From Streptomyces diastaticus subsp. diastaticus (GTDB lineage Bacteria; Actinomycetota; Actinomycetes; Streptomycetales; Streptomycetaceae), in assembly GCF_011170125.1 (NCBI RefSeq), contig NZ_BLLN01000002.1, positions 529,501 to 593,500 of the forward strand: 64,000 nucleotides of DNA, in the 5' to 3' direction. Below are positions 44,590 through 55,078 of the stretch, in pieces. The number at the start of each line of letters is the position of its first letter. Position 1 is the first letter of the stretch. A model generated the notes under the pieces. That model saw only the letters and a program-made list of their open reading frames with translations. It was not told the DNA's origin and did no database searches. The position numbers and the translations under genes were made by a program.

Positions 44590-47500
44590 GTGAGCAGCAG
44601 GCCATCACGAGGCGCTGCTCGCCTCGCAGCAATACTCGACGCGCTCCCCGACGCCCTGGTGCTCGTCAACTGCAACGGCACGGTCGTCAACGCCAACACC
44701 ATCGCGCTGGAGCGTCTCGAGGCACCCGGCACGGCGTTGGTCGGGCGCGGACTGCTCGATCTGCTGCCGGAGTTCGACTCGCGGCTGATCCCCGGATCGA
44801 TGCGCCGCCCGGACACCATCGACGAGCAGGGCCGCACCAGGCCGACACGGATGAGGGCCCGGCGTACGGACGGCACCGAGTTCCCTGTCGAGGTGACCAG
44901 CGCGAGTCTCGCCGAGGGGCGGGAGTCCGGCTGGGGTGCTCCCTCGCAGCTGGGCGCGGGGCCCGGGGACCAGCGGTACACCGGCGACGAACTGCTGATG
45001 ATCGTGGTCCGGGACCTGTCCGGGACGGTCGACACCGAGGCCGAACTGGCGCGCTCGCAGCGGCAGACCGAGATGATCCTGCGGGCGGCGGCCGAGGGCG
45101 TCGTCGGCACCGACACCGACGGCCGGGTCGTCCTGGTCAACCCGGCGGCGGCCCAGATCCTCGGCTTCCGCGCCGGGGACCTGGGTGGCCGGGAGTTCCA
45201 CACACTGGTCCTGCACTCGCGGGCCGACGGTGAGCCGTTCCCGTACGCCGAGTCGCCGCTCGCCGACACGCTGCGCTCCGGGCGCAAGCACCGGGTGCGG
45301 GGGCAGGTGCTGTGGGCCAAGGACGGCTCGCCGGTGCCCGTCGACCTCACCACCGCCCCGGTCCGCGACGGGGACCAGCTCGTCGGCGCCGTCGTCACCT
45401 TCACCGACCGCCGCGCGCACGAGGCGCTGGTCGCCGAGCACGCCGAGGAGAGGGCGGCCGCCGAGAAGCGTCACCAGGAGCTGGCCGAGCGCGAACAGCG
45501 GCGCTACGAGGAGCTGGAGAGCTCCTCCACCGAGAAGTACCAGGAGCTGGAGCGCTCCTCGCGCGAGCGCTACGAGGAGCTGGAGCGGAGCTCCCGCGAG
45601 CGGTACGAGGCGCTGGAACGCGAGTCGGCCGGGCGGTACGAGGCGCTGGAACGCGAATCCACCGAGCGGTACGAGGCGCTGGCGGAGCGTGAGAAGGAGC
45701 GGTACGCGGCACTCGGCGAGCGGGAGAAGGACCGTTACGAGGCGCTCTCCGCCCGCCACGAGCAACTGGTCGCGGTGCTCTCCGACTCGCTGCGGGGCCC
45801 TCTGGACCACCTGCGCAGCGAGCTGGGTTCGCTCGCCGCGGACCCGGCCGGCCAGCTCTGGCCCGAGGCCAACCAGATCCTGCACCACCTCTCCGCCGGG
45901 TACGCGCGGATGACGACCCTCGTCGACAACGTCCTCGGCTACCAGCGCCTCGACGCCGGGCAGGACGGCCTGGACCGCAAGAAGGTGCTGCTGGACGAGG
46001 TCATCGCGGCCGGTGTCGAGGGCGCCGTCGAGCTGATCGGTCCCGGCCGGGCCCAGTTCGCCGTGCACGCCCCGTCCATCGAGGCGGAGATCGACCCGCG
46101 CCGCTTCGCCACCGCGCTGGCCCACCTGATCGCCGACGTCGCCGGCATCGACGCCACCGGCAACGCCCGGCAGACCCCGCAGGCGATGGCCGGGGGCTAC
46201 ATCGACTCCACGGTGGTCGTCGCGGCGGCCCTGCGCGGCAACGCGGTACGCATCGAGGTGCGCGGCCCGTTCGCGGGTGGCGACCCGGTCCACGAGCCGA
46301 TCGTGCGCGGCATCGTCCGGGCCCACGGCGGCGTCCTGCAGACCCACGCCATGCCCGGCATGAGCGGCAGCGCCTACGTCCTCGACATCCCCCTCGGCGA
46401 CGGAGCGGGGGCGGTGCCGGCCCGGCAGCAGGAGGCCCTGCCCGCCGGTGACATGCCCGCTCAGGCACCCGACGGCGACGGTCCGGGCACCGAGTCGGCC
46501 GGGGCCGACCGGCCGCACGGGCGGCGCCGCCGACGGGCCGCACCGCGCTCCTCGGTCGACTCCTTCCTCGGCGCCTCCCCCGACGGCACCCCCGCCGAGG
46601 GGGCCGCCGAACTCGGCCAGGCCCCGGCTGCCGCGCCCACGGGCCGCCGCCGCGGGCGCCGGGCGGCCGACGAGACGCCGGTGGACGGCGTCCAGGCCGG
46701 GCAGGACGGTGGCGAGACCCCGGCGGCCGGCAGCGCGGTCGCGCTGCCGGCGCCCACCGGCGCCGCCGAAGGCGGTACCGGGCGCAGGCGCCGCCGGGCC
46801 GCCGCGCCCCAGGAGCCCGCCCCGACCTCCGAGGGGTCGGTGACCACCGCCGCCGAGCACGCCGCCGGTACGGCGGCCTCGGGCAACGCGCTCGGCGGGA
46901 CCGTGCCTCCGCAAGGGGTGCCCGCGTCCGGACGCCGTGCCGCCCAGCCGGCGCTGCCGCCCGCGGGTGCCGCCGAGCCGGGGGGCGCCGTCGTCATCGC
47001 GCCCGGGGTCCGCCCCGGACTCACCGCGGCCGTGCCACGCCCCGCACAGGCTCCGGACGACCAGCGGGAACCCACCGCACAGCGGCCGGCCCCGGCTGCC
47101 TCCGGCGTCCCCGCCCTCCCGCCGGCCGGTACGCAGGCCCCCGCCGCCGGGGCCCAGCCGCCCGCGACCGGTGTCCCCGTACCGCCGGCCGGCGCCGTCG
47201 CTCCGGCTCAGGCCACGCACCCAGGCGCCCCGAGCGCACCCACCGCACCCACCGCACCCACCGCACCCACCGCACCCACCGCACCCACCGCCGCGACGGG
47301 CGCCCCGGGCGAGGCGTTCCCCGTCGCGCCGGCCGCCGGAGGGCCCACCGTGGTCTCCCCCGGTCAGGCAGGCCCTCAGACGCCGTCCGCCCCGGTGGCC
47401 CTGCCGGCCGGCCCGACCGCCGCGTCCACCGGTGTCGCCGTCCCCCCGCAGCCGTCCGGCCGTCCCCCGGCGACGGAGCTCGTCCCGCCGGTCACGGCCG

Positions 47501-49989
47501 CCCCGGGTGTCCCGGTGCCGCCGCCCGCTCCGGCGGCCCCCACTCCTTCCCCGAGTGCGGCGTCCCCGAGTGCGGCGACACCGGCTCCGACGCCCGTGGT
47601 TCCGCCCGCCGTGTCCGCGCCCGCCGCCTCCCCCGCCGAGGCCCCGGCCACGGACACCGGGACCCGGGCTCACCCCGCCGGCACCGCGCCCGGTTCAGCC
47701 GTGCACGGTATGCCTCCGGTACCGGGGTTCCCGGACGCCGTCCCGCCGCGGGCTCCGGTTCCGCCCGGCTTCCCGGCGGACTCGGCCCAGCCCGGGCAGC
47801 CCGCTCCGCAGCCTCCGGCCGCGGCCCCACTGACGCCGCCGTTCGCCGTCGGCCGGCCTCCGGCGCCCGGCGCGCAGGTCCCGCCGCCCGCACCCGCGGC
47901 CGGGCAGACGGCACCGGCCCCCGGTGCCCTCCCCGCCCCGGCTCCCGGCTCCTCGATGCCGCTCCCGCCTGTGGCCGACTCTCCCGCGGTTCCCGGGGCG
48001 GCACAGGCCAGTCCGACGCCGGGCACACCGAACCAGCCCCTGGGCCAGGGCACCCCGCCCGCCGGGCTTCCGGCCCAGCAGCCCGCCGCCCCCGGCCTGC
48101 CCGAGGCGCAGCAGGAGGGTGCCGTCCAGCACCCCGCGGTTCCGCCGGTACAGGTTCCGCCCGGTGCGGCCTACCCCGGCGTTCCCACGCCTCAGCAGCC
48201 GCAGCCCGGGCAGGCGCTGCCGGGTCAGCAGGCGCCCGCGCCCCGGCGTGCCCGCCGGGCCCTCGCCGACGGCCCCGGCCAGGCGCAGGGCGAGGAGCAC
48301 CCTCCGGCGGAGGCCGCCCACGGGCAGGCCGGCCACCCCGCGCTGGACCACACCCCGCCGCAGCCGCACCCGCTGCCGTCCGTCTCGGCTCCGCTGCCCG
48401 AGGCGACTCCGGCCGGAGGCACGCCGGTGGCCCCGCCCGCCACGGACGGCTGGGCCGTGCCCCCGACGGCGACGGGCTCCCTGCCCCTGCCTGAGGCGAC
48501 TCCACCCGCCGAGGTGCCGGAGTCGACCACCGGACCGCAGACCGGCACCGTTCTCGGTCTCCAGGCAGGAGCTGAGACGGTTTCACGTGAAACATCACCT
48601 GCCGAACCGGTGAGCACCGAGACGCCCGTTTCACGGGAAACACCCACCGAGGCTTCGGTTGGCCCTGTTTCACGTGAAACATCGCCTGCCGAGTCGGTGG
48701 GCCCGGAGACACCCGTTTCACGTGAAACATCCGCGGCGGCGCCGGTGGCTCAGCCCCAGCGTCTGGCACAGCCGCTTCCTGCGGAGTCCGCCGAGCAACA
48801 GGCCGCCTCCGCGCAGAGCCGGGCGTTCAGTGTGCGCACCCTCGGCCAGGGGGTGCCGTTCGCGGCCCCCGTCCGTCCGGCCGAGCCGCAGCGCCGCCCG
48901 CTGAACAACCCGGCCCAGCCTCCGCAGAACCCGCCGCCCCCGGCCGCACCCGCGCCGGGCCGCCGCCGGAAGCTCGGCACACCCCCCGCTCCGGAGGAGG
49001 GCGCGACGCCGCCCGTGCCGCAGCAGGCCACTCCTCAGGCACCGGTCCCGCAGGCCGCTCCCGCTCCCGCTCCCGGTGCGCCCGTACCGGCACCGGCACC
49101 GGCGCCCGCACCGGCGCCCGAGGCGGACGGCTACCCCGCCGAGGGCCGGTCGTACGCGATCGGCGCGCCCGACGAGGGCGCCGAGGGGCCGGAACCCCTG
49201 GACGGGCCCAACGGGGCCGTGGAGGTGGCCAACCAGCCGCAGCCCCAGCCGCAGGACGCCGAGCTGCCGCCCGAGCCGCTCGACAACCCCCGGCGTCTGC
49301 TGGTCTGGCCGGCCCCCGACGTCTCCACGCAGCAGGCGCTCAGCGACCGCGGATACCGCCCGGTGATCGTGCACTCCCGGGAGGAGGTCGACGCGCAGAT
49401 CGCCGCCTTCCCGGCCGCGCTCTTCGTGGACCCGCTGACCGGCCCGATCACCCGGACCGCTCTCCAGTCGCTGCGCCAGGCCGCGGTCGCCGCCGAGGTC
49501 CCGGTCCTGGTGACCGCCGGCCTCGGACAGGCGACGCGCGAGGCGGCGTACGGTGCCGACCCCGCCGTCCTTCTCAAGGCACTCGCCGCGCGGGACAGCG
49601 AGCAGCATCCCTCGCGCGTCCTGCTCATCGAGGAGCGCGAGGAGATCGCGGTGGCGCTGACGGCGGCGCTGGAACGCCGGGGTATGCAGGTCGCCCGGGC
49701 CACCACCGACACCGACGCGGTCACCCTGGCCACCCAGATGCACCCCAACCTCGTGGTCATGGACCTGATGCAGGTCCGTCGCCGCCGGGCCGGGGTCGTG
49801 GACTGGCTGCGGGCCAACGGGCGGCTCAACCACACGCCGCTGGTCGTCTACACGGCCGCCGGGATCGACCCGGCGGAGCTGCCGAGGCTCGCCTCCGGGG
49901 AGACCGTCCTGTTCCTGGCCGAGCGGTCGACCAGCGAGGACGTACAGGCCCGGATCGTGGACCTGCTGGCGAAGATCGGCACCAACTGA
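44590..49989 (+). CDS. PAS-domain pseudokinase with long disordered linker and receiver-like C terminus
   Basis: 1799 aa from GTG 44590 (AGGGAGGAACC upstream). Residues 10-150 and 155-275 are two PAS domains (ILDALPDALVLVNCNGTVVNANTIALERLE; ILRAAAEGVVGTDTDGRVVLVNPAAAQILGF). About 300-392 is a coiled coil of 11-residue repeats. The kinase-like part follows, but the H-box reads LSDSLRGPLDHL with no phospho-accepting His, and the ATP-binding region (about 470-600) has weak N and G boxes. About 960 residues of Pro/Ala/Gly-rich linker come next, including VSRET repeats. The end has two receiver-like folds, the second with Asp 1725 in VVMDLM. No membrane span. It probably acts as a signalling scaffold; a streptomycete relative near SCO4009/4010 is likely. 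The parS cluster lies inside the linker. Confidence 0.85.
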   Translation: MSSRPSRGAARLAAILDALPDALVLVNCNGTVVNANTIALERLEAPGTALVGRGLLDLLPEFDSRLIPGSMRRPDTIDEQGRTRPTRMRARRTDGTEFPVEVTSASLAEGRESGWGAPSQLGAGPGDQRYTGDELLMIVVRDLSGTVDTEAELARSQRQTEMILRAAAEGVVGTDTDGRVVLVNPAAAQILGFRAGDLGGREFHTLVLHSRADGEPFPYAESPLADTLRSGRKHRVRGQVLWAKDGSPVPVDLTTAPVRDGDQLVGAVVTFTDRRAHEALVAEHAEERAAAEKRHQELAEREQRRYEELESSSTEKYQELERSSRERYEELERSSRERYEALERESAGRYEALERESTERYEALAEREKERYAALGEREKDRYEALSARHEQLVAVLSDSLRGPLDHLRSELGSLAADPAGQLWPEANQILHHLSAGYARMTTLVDNVLGYQRLDAGQDGLDRKKVLLDEVIAAGVEGAVELIGPGRAQFAVHAPSIEAEIDPRRFATALAHLIADVAGIDATGNARQTPQAMAGGYIDSTVVVAAALRGNAVRIEVRGPFAGGDPVHEPIVRGIVRAHGGVLQTHAMPGMSGSAYVLDIPLGDGAGAVPARQQEALPAGDMPAQAPDGDGPGTESAGADRPHGRRRRRAAPRSSVDSFLGASPDGTPAEGAAELGQAPAAAPTGRRRGRRAADETPVDGVQAGQDGGETPAAGSAVALPAPTGAAEGGTGRRRRRAAAPQEPAPTSEGSVTTAAEHAAGTAASGNALGGTVPPQGVPASGRRAAQPALPPAGAAEPGGAVVIAPGVRPGLTAAVPRPAQAPDDQREPTAQRPAPAASGVPALPPAGTQAPAAGAQPPATGVPVPPAGAVAPAQATHPGAPSAPTAPTAPTAPTAPTAPTAATGAPGEAFPVAPAAGGPTVVSPGQAGPQTPSAPVALPAGPTAASTGVAVPPQPSGRPPATELVPPVTAAPGVPVPPPAPAAPTPSPSAASPSAATPAPTPVVPPAVSAPAASPAEAPATDTGTRAHPAGTAPGSAVHGMPPVPGFPDAVPPRAPVPPGFPADSAQPGQPAPQPPAAAPLTPPFAVGRPPAPGAQVPPPAPAAGQTAPAPGALPAPAPGSSMPLPPVADSPAVPGAAQASPTPGTPNQPLGQGTPPAGLPAQQPAAPGLPEAQQEGAVQHPAVPPVQVPPGAAYPGVPTPQQPQPGQALPGQQAPAPRRARRALADGPGQAQGEEHPPAEAAHGQAGHPALDHTPPQPHPLPSVSAPLPEATPAGGTPVAPPATDGWAVPPTATGSLPLPEATPPAEVPESTTGPQTGTVLGLQAGAETVSRETSPAEPVSTETPVSRETPTEASVGPVSRETSPAESVGPETPVSRETSAAAPVAQPQRLAQPLPAESAEQQAASAQSRAFSVRTLGQGVPFAAPVRPAEPQRRPLNNPAQPPQNPPPPAAPAPGRRRKLGTPPAPEEGATPPVPQQATPQAPVPQAAPAPAPGAPVPAPAPAPAPAPEADGYPAEGRSYAIGAPDEGAEGPEPLDGPNGAVEVANQPQPQPQDAELPPEPLDNPRRLLVWPAPDVSTQQALSDRGYRPVIVHSREEVDAQIAAFPAALFVDPLTGPITRTALQSLRQAAVAAEVPVLVTAGLGQATREAAYGADPAVLLKALAARDSEQHPSRVLLIEEREEIAVALTAALERRGMQVARATTDTDAVTLATQMHPNLVVMDLMQVRRRRAGVVDWLRANGRLNHTPLVVYTAAGIDPAELPRLASGETVLFLAERSTSEDVQARIVDLLAKIGTN
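45490..45765 (+). repeat. 33-base coding repeat (hendecad coiled coil)
   Basis: Eight copies of an 11-residue unit, ERYEALERES plus one residue, with conserved R-Y-E-x-L and variable ends (SST, SSR, ESA, EST, REK). The 11-residue period is that of hendecad coiled coils, which wind with little supercoil. It lies between the second PAS domain and the kinase-like part, the place where a signalling helix is expected. Confidence 0.85.
47236..47289 (+). repeat. 9-base tandem repeat in the disordered linker
   Basis: GCACCCACC six times without change, encoding Ala-Pro-Thr repeats. Perfect identity points to recent slippage. Confidence 0.9.
48580..48593. promoter_or_regulatory. parS site 1 (ParB binding), perfect
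   Basis: GTTTCACGTGAAAC, the exact Streptomyces parS palindrome, read in frame as Val-Ser-Arg-Glu-Thr within the PAS protein gene. Confidence 0.9.
48628..48641. promoter_or_regulatory. parS-like site 2, one mismatch
   Basis: GTTTCACGGGAAAC differs from parS only by T to G in the second half. The change is silent (CGT to CGG, both Arg), so the peptide VSRET is kept while palindromic symmetry is lost. ParB binding is probably reduced. Confidence 0.7.
48667..48680. promoter_or_regulatory. parS site 3 (ParB binding), perfect
   Basis: GTTTCACGTGAAAC, 87 bases after the start of site 1, in the same reading frame (VSRET). Confidence 0.9.
48715..48728. promoter_or_regulatory. parS site 4 (ParB binding), perfect
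   Basis: GTTTCACGTGAAAC, 48 bases after the start of site 3. The 48-base spacing also separates sites 1 and 2, so a 48/39-base unit has been duplicated. Confidence 0.9.
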
Positions 49990-50016
49990 ACCGACGGGCA
50001 CGGACGGACAGCGGAA

Positions 50017-50045
50017 AGGGGCGGTGCCACGCGGGCACCGCCCCT
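50017..50045. terminator. Bidirectional terminator
   Basis: Perfect 12-base inverted repeat (50017-50028, 50034-50045) between the convergent PAS protein and acyl-CoA ligase genes. Confidence 0.85.
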
Positions 50046-50094
50046 CCTCCGTCCCGGCCGCCTCCGGCTCCCGGCCCGCCCCGGCCCGGCCCGG

Positions 50095-51744
<1,650 letters not shown>

Positions 51745-51796
51745 GGCGTCCTCCCGGGGGCGCTACGCGGCAGTAGGTTTGGCCTGATTCTCAGCC

Positions 51797-51812
51797 CATA
51801 CCGCTCGGTATG
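51797..51812. promoter_or_regulatory. TetR-type operator before the acyl-CoA ligase gene
   Basis: CATACCG-CT-CGGTATG, a 7+2+7 palindrome. The ATACCG/CGGTAT half-sites are of the kind bound by TetR-family regulators of lipid catabolism in actinobacteria. No such regulator is next to it. Confidence 0.62.
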
Positions 51813-51950
51813 TCACTAGCCCGCAGGTCTTGAAACAGAGCGAAGGGTGCGGTAAAGGGGCAGGTGAGGACGAGGGCGACGTGTCGCCCCGTTCCGGGTT
51901 CGGGTCCAGCCCTCGGGCGGGGACGCCGGGGACCGCCTGGCCGACGGGCG

Positions 51951-52508
51951 TCAGCGGGCCGCCGTCAGCTCCGGGTCGGCGCGCAGCTTGCCGAGCGCGC
52001 GCGAGACGGCGCTCTTCACGGTGCCCACCGAGACGCCCAGGATCGCGGCCGTCTGCGCCTCGCTGAGGTCCTCGTAGTACCGCAGGACGACCATGGCGCG
52101 CTGGCGGTTGGGAAGTTTCATGATCGCCCGCCACATGGCGTCACGCAGGCTCTGCGCCACCGCCGGGTCGACCGCCGGGAGCACCTCCGGCTCGGGCAGC
52201 TCCTCGCAGGCGAACTCGTCGACCTTGCGCTTGCGCCACTGGGAGGTCCGCGTGTTGACCAGAGCACGGCGCACGTATCCGTCGAGCGCCCGGTGGTCCT
52301 CGATGCGCGGCCAGGCCACGTACGTCTTGGCCAGCGCGGTCTGGAGGAGGTCCTCCGCGTCGTTCGGATTGGGCGTCAGCGAGCGGGCGGTCCGCAACAG
52401 CACGGGCTGGCGGGCCTCGACGTAGGAGGCGAAGGACGGGTAGCGCGCCGAGGGGGCACCACCTGCCCTCGACGTGCCGGTGCGGACGGACACCTGGGTC
52501 ACTGTCAT
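51951..52508 (-). CDS. ECF RNA polymerase sigma factor, SigE (streptomycete) family
   Basis: 185 aa. Region 2: FASYVEARQPVLLRTARSLTPNPNDAEDLLQTALAKTYVAWPRI. Region 4: IMKLPNRQRAMVVLRYYEDLSEAQTAAILGVSVGTVKSAVSRALGKLR. The order and the short linker with WRKRKVDEF fit the large actinobacterial 'SigE family' of ECF factors, many of which have no adjacent classical anti-sigma gene. None is seen here: the neighbours are the acyl-CoA ligase and a DUF1906 gene. The N terminus MTVTQVSVRTGTSRAGG is variable. Confidence 0.92.
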   Translation of the reverse strand: MTVTQVSVRTGTSRAGGAPSARYPSFASYVEARQPVLLRTARSLTPNPNDAEDLLQTALAKTYVAWPRIEDHRALDGYVRRALVNTRTSQWRKRKVDEFACEELPEPEVLPAVDPAVAQSLRDAMWRAIMKLPNRQRAMVVLRYYEDLSEAQTAAILGVSVGTVKSAVSRALGKLRADPELTAAR

Positions 52509-52678
52509 GGCTCCACGCTAGGAGCGGGGCCCTGCCCACGGATCGCCCACAGGTCCCGAAGCCCCGTCCCCCTGTGGGTGTAGGACGAGGCCGCCGGGCA
52601 CTCCTGGAGGTGGAGGCCGGCCCGGGGGCCGGTTCAGGGCCGCCCCGGAGACCGGACGGCCCCGCGCCCGCCCGTCGT

Positions 52679-53767
52679 TCAGCCGATACGGGCCACCGGG
52701 GCGCTGACCTGGTTGCGGTCGATCGTCAGGGTACTGCCGCCGTGCGTCTCCTTGACGTTCCCGGTGTACTGGTGCACGCGGCCGTCCGGCGCCCAGGCGT
52801 CCCGGGCGAGGACGGGCTCACCCCACAGGTCGGGCTTCTGCTGCCAGCGCGCGAACCAGATGGCCGCCGGCAGGTCGCTCGTACCGGCCCGCCGCTCGCT
52901 CTCCAGATGGGTGATGCCGGAGGAGGCGCTGGAGTAGAAGCCCGGCAGATAGCCGCGGTCGGTGACGGCCCGGTTCCACGCGCGGACGAAGGCGAGGGTG
53001 GTCGCGGCGCACCCCGTCTTGCGGTGGTCGTACGCCTCCATGTCGAGGTAGAGCGCGCTGCCCTTGCTCATGCCGAGGGCGGCGGCGCGGGCCACGGCGT
53101 CCGTGCCCTCCTCTGTGCCCCGCTCGACGGGGTCGCCGGTGATCCGCACGTGCTGCTTGTTCGACGCGCCGACGCAAGGAGACTGCGAGCCGACGTAGAT
53201 CGGCAGGACGCTCCAGCCCATACCGTCGGCCTCGGTGAGCCACTCCCGCGTCAGGTTCGGCTGGTTGGGGCAGGCCCGGCCGCGGCCGCCGAAGTAGACC
53301 CCGACCCCTCGGTAGTCGGAGGCGTTCCAGTTCCGGAGGACGCCGATGGAGGGCGCGTGGCAGGTGTCGAACGCCTTGCCCCGGAAGATGTTCGCCGCCG
53401 CCGGGAGCTCCGCGCCCAACTCCGGGAGCTGCCAGGAGGCGGGGAACTCGGGTGCGCCCGGCGCGGGTTGGGCCGGAGCGGGCCGGCCCGGGGCGCCCTG
53501 CTGGCCCTCGGGGCGCGGGAGGGGACGCAGGGACGGCCCGGGGGCCTCCCCCTCGGGACGGGGGGCTCCCGCGGGGAGCGCCTCGCCGAGGGCCTGCTCC
53601 GCCGGGTCGGGCCCCGTGACGGCGTTTGGCGCCTCGGCGCCCGCCTCCGCGCCCGCCCGGGGAGGACCGGCGGTGTCGCCGTACGCGGCCGACACCCCGG
53701 CACCCGCGGTGGAGGCCACCGCCACCGCCAGCGCGACCCATCTTCTGATCATCATGTGGCGTCTCAT
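52679..53767 (-). CDS. Secreted DUF1906 (glycoside hydrolase-like) protein
   Basis: 362 aa. The signal peptide (MIRRWVALAVAVASTAGAGVSAAYG) follows an uncertain start: ATG 53767, or ATG 53755/53752 four or five codons on. A Pro/Gly/Ala linker runs to about 135. The domain begins at NIFRGKAFDTCHAPSIGVLRNWNASDYRGVGVYFGGRGRAC and continues through WSVLPIYVGSQSPC, GSALYLDMEAYDH and RGYLPGFYSSASSGITHL to WQQKPDLW and VHQYTGNV. This TIM-barrel fold is related to lysozyme-like hydrolases (Rv2525c type); the acids in LDMEAYD are candidate active-site residues. It probably acts on or at the cell wall. Confidence 0.88.
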   Translation of the reverse strand: MRRHMMIRRWVALAVAVASTAGAGVSAAYGDTAGPPRAGAEAGAEAPNAVTGPDPAEQALGEALPAGAPRPEGEAPGPSLRPLPRPEGQQGAPGRPAPAQPAPGAPEFPASWQLPELGAELPAAANIFRGKAFDTCHAPSIGVLRNWNASDYRGVGVYFGGRGRACPNQPNLTREWLTEADGMGWSVLPIYVGSQSPCVGASNKQHVRITGDPVERGTEEGTDAVARAAALGMSKGSALYLDMEAYDHRKTGCAATTLAFVRAWNRAVTDRGYLPGFYSSASSGITHLESERRAGTSDLPAAIWFARWQQKPDLWGEPVLARDAWAPDGRVHQYTGNVKETHGGSTLTIDRNQVSAPVARIG

Positions 53768-54053
53768 GTGAGGAGTGAAGATCGCACCGACGGGCCCCGG
53801 ACCGAGGGCGCGCCCGGCTTCCTCCGTACGGACCGGTGGAACACCTCGTACGCGCGGCCCCCGGTCGCGGACGCCCGGGGAATGTGTCTAGGGGCGTCTC
53901 TTCACGTCCACTGCGGGTCCCGCGGCGGACGGTGCGGTGGAGAGCGTGTGCCGGGGGCCGCGCGGGAGGCGAGGAGACGCCCCGAGGAGGGTCCCGCGCG
54001 CCACGGCCGGCCCGCCCGCTCCTACGCGGCCGGTCCGCCCCGGGCACACCACT

Positions 54054-54082
54054 GCGCGGCGGTGCGTGACGCACCGCCGCGC
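54054..54082. terminator. Terminator after nepA
   Basis: Perfect 14-base inverted repeat with a one-base centre, about 60 bases past the nepA stop. The remaining 53768-54144 holds no supported gene. Confidence 0.75.
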
Positions 54083-54144
54083 GGGCAGGTCCTCCCATGG
54101 CCTTCGACCCCCGTACGGACCATGAGGACCGGGAGGCGCGGGGC

Positions 54145-54456
54145 CTACCAGAGCGGGGTGAAGTTCACCAGGACACTCTTGTCGGACTGGTCGATCGAGG
54201 TGAAGGCCGAGTCGTTGACCTGGGCCGAGTTGTTCTCGTTCGAGGCGCCCGAACCGACCGCCTGCTGCTGGGTGGTGGCGGAGTTGCCGCTGTTGTCGTC
54301 GCCGACCCCGCTGCCGTTGACCGTCGCCACGGCCGCGTTCGATCCGTCGTTGGCGAACGAGCCGTTGTCGGCGACGGCGACGCCCGCACAGAGGGCGGCG
54401 GCCAGCGGAAGCGCGGCGACGGCGGCGAGAACGCGAGCGGTGCGGATGCTTGCCAT
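54145..54456 (-). CDS. nepA: NepA-like secreted spore-wall protein
   Basis: 103 aa from ATG 54456, with GGAGGA five bases upstream; ATG 54468 is less well placed. Signal peptide ASIRTARVLAAVAALPLAAALCAGVAVA, then a mature protein of about 75 residues, very rich in Asn, Ser, Gly and Gln (NGSFANDGSNAAVATVNGSGVGDDNSGNS, TTQQQAVGSG), ending DSAFTSIDQSDKSVLVNFTPLW. The size, composition and position between the ECF/DUF1906 genes and tRNA-Ser fit S. coelicolor NepA (SCO4002), a cell-wall protein of spores that helps keep dormancy and depends on SigN. The polar-repeat composition suggests beta-rich assembly. The symbol rests on synteny and appearance. Confidence 0.8.
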   Translation of the reverse strand: MASIRTARVLAAVAALPLAAALCAGVAVADNGSFANDGSNAAVATVNGSGVGDDNSGNSATTQQQAVGSGASNENNSAQVNDSAFTSIDQSDKSVLVNFTPLW

Positions 54457-54499
54457 GTGTTCCTCCATAGCCCGGGGACTCCCGGTTAAGTGCCTTGTC

Positions 54500-54529
54500 C
54501 CTCCGAGTAGTTGGCCGACCACTCGGAGG
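54500..54529. promoter_or_regulatory. Stem-loop in the nepA 5' region
   Basis: Inverted repeat CCTCCGAGT (54500-54508) and ACTCGGAGG (54521-54529) about 45 bases before the nepA start. An AT-rich patch at 54596-54625, rare in this window, lies further upstream and is the likely promoter area. No gene is supported between 54530 and 55078. Confidence 0.5.
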
Positions 54530-55078
54530 CGCTGCGTGGTGCTGGAACAGAGTTGCCCAGCACCCCGGCCAGGAACCTCCCAAGAACCCCGCTTCCCCCT
54601 CAAGTGTGATCAATTTCTTTTAAACACCGCACAACGGGATCGCGACCTGGCGTATCGGGCGCAGTCGCGTCGGCTGACGTGTGCACGAGCCACGGACCGC
54701 GTCTTCCTGCCCTGCGTCAGAACTGGTCGGCCGACCGCCTCGACAGGGTGGTGGAAGCCGGTGGGGCGCAGCGGAGCAGACGCGTGGGTGGCGTCGGCGC
54801 ACCCGCCGTCGTGACGGGCCGAGGGCAGCGGGATCCAGGCGGGGCGGGGCGCGTCGTTGACGCCGGCCCTGCGGTCGAGGGCGGCGGGGGCCGTCACCGG
54901 GCCCTCCAAGGCCGCTCGGCCGTGGCCGGCGCCGGCCGACGACGACCACCAGGCGCACGCACCCCACCGCTTCTGAACGGTGAGGCCCCAGTTCGCCAAG
55001 GTCTCCGACAACCCCCAGGTCAAGAAAGGCCAGCCCCCTACGGGCAAGCCCCCTTCCGCCGGATGACAACATCCCCGG

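Noticed and set aside
47236..47289. 9-base tandem array as a possible regulatory or CRISPR element
   Set aside because: It is in frame and encodes Ala-Pro-Thr repeats inside a disordered linker.
44605..47673. A 1022-codon frame antisense to the PAS protein gene
   Set aside because: Composition is a typical shadow (Arg, Gly, His), there is no ribosome site, and the sense gene has clear domains.
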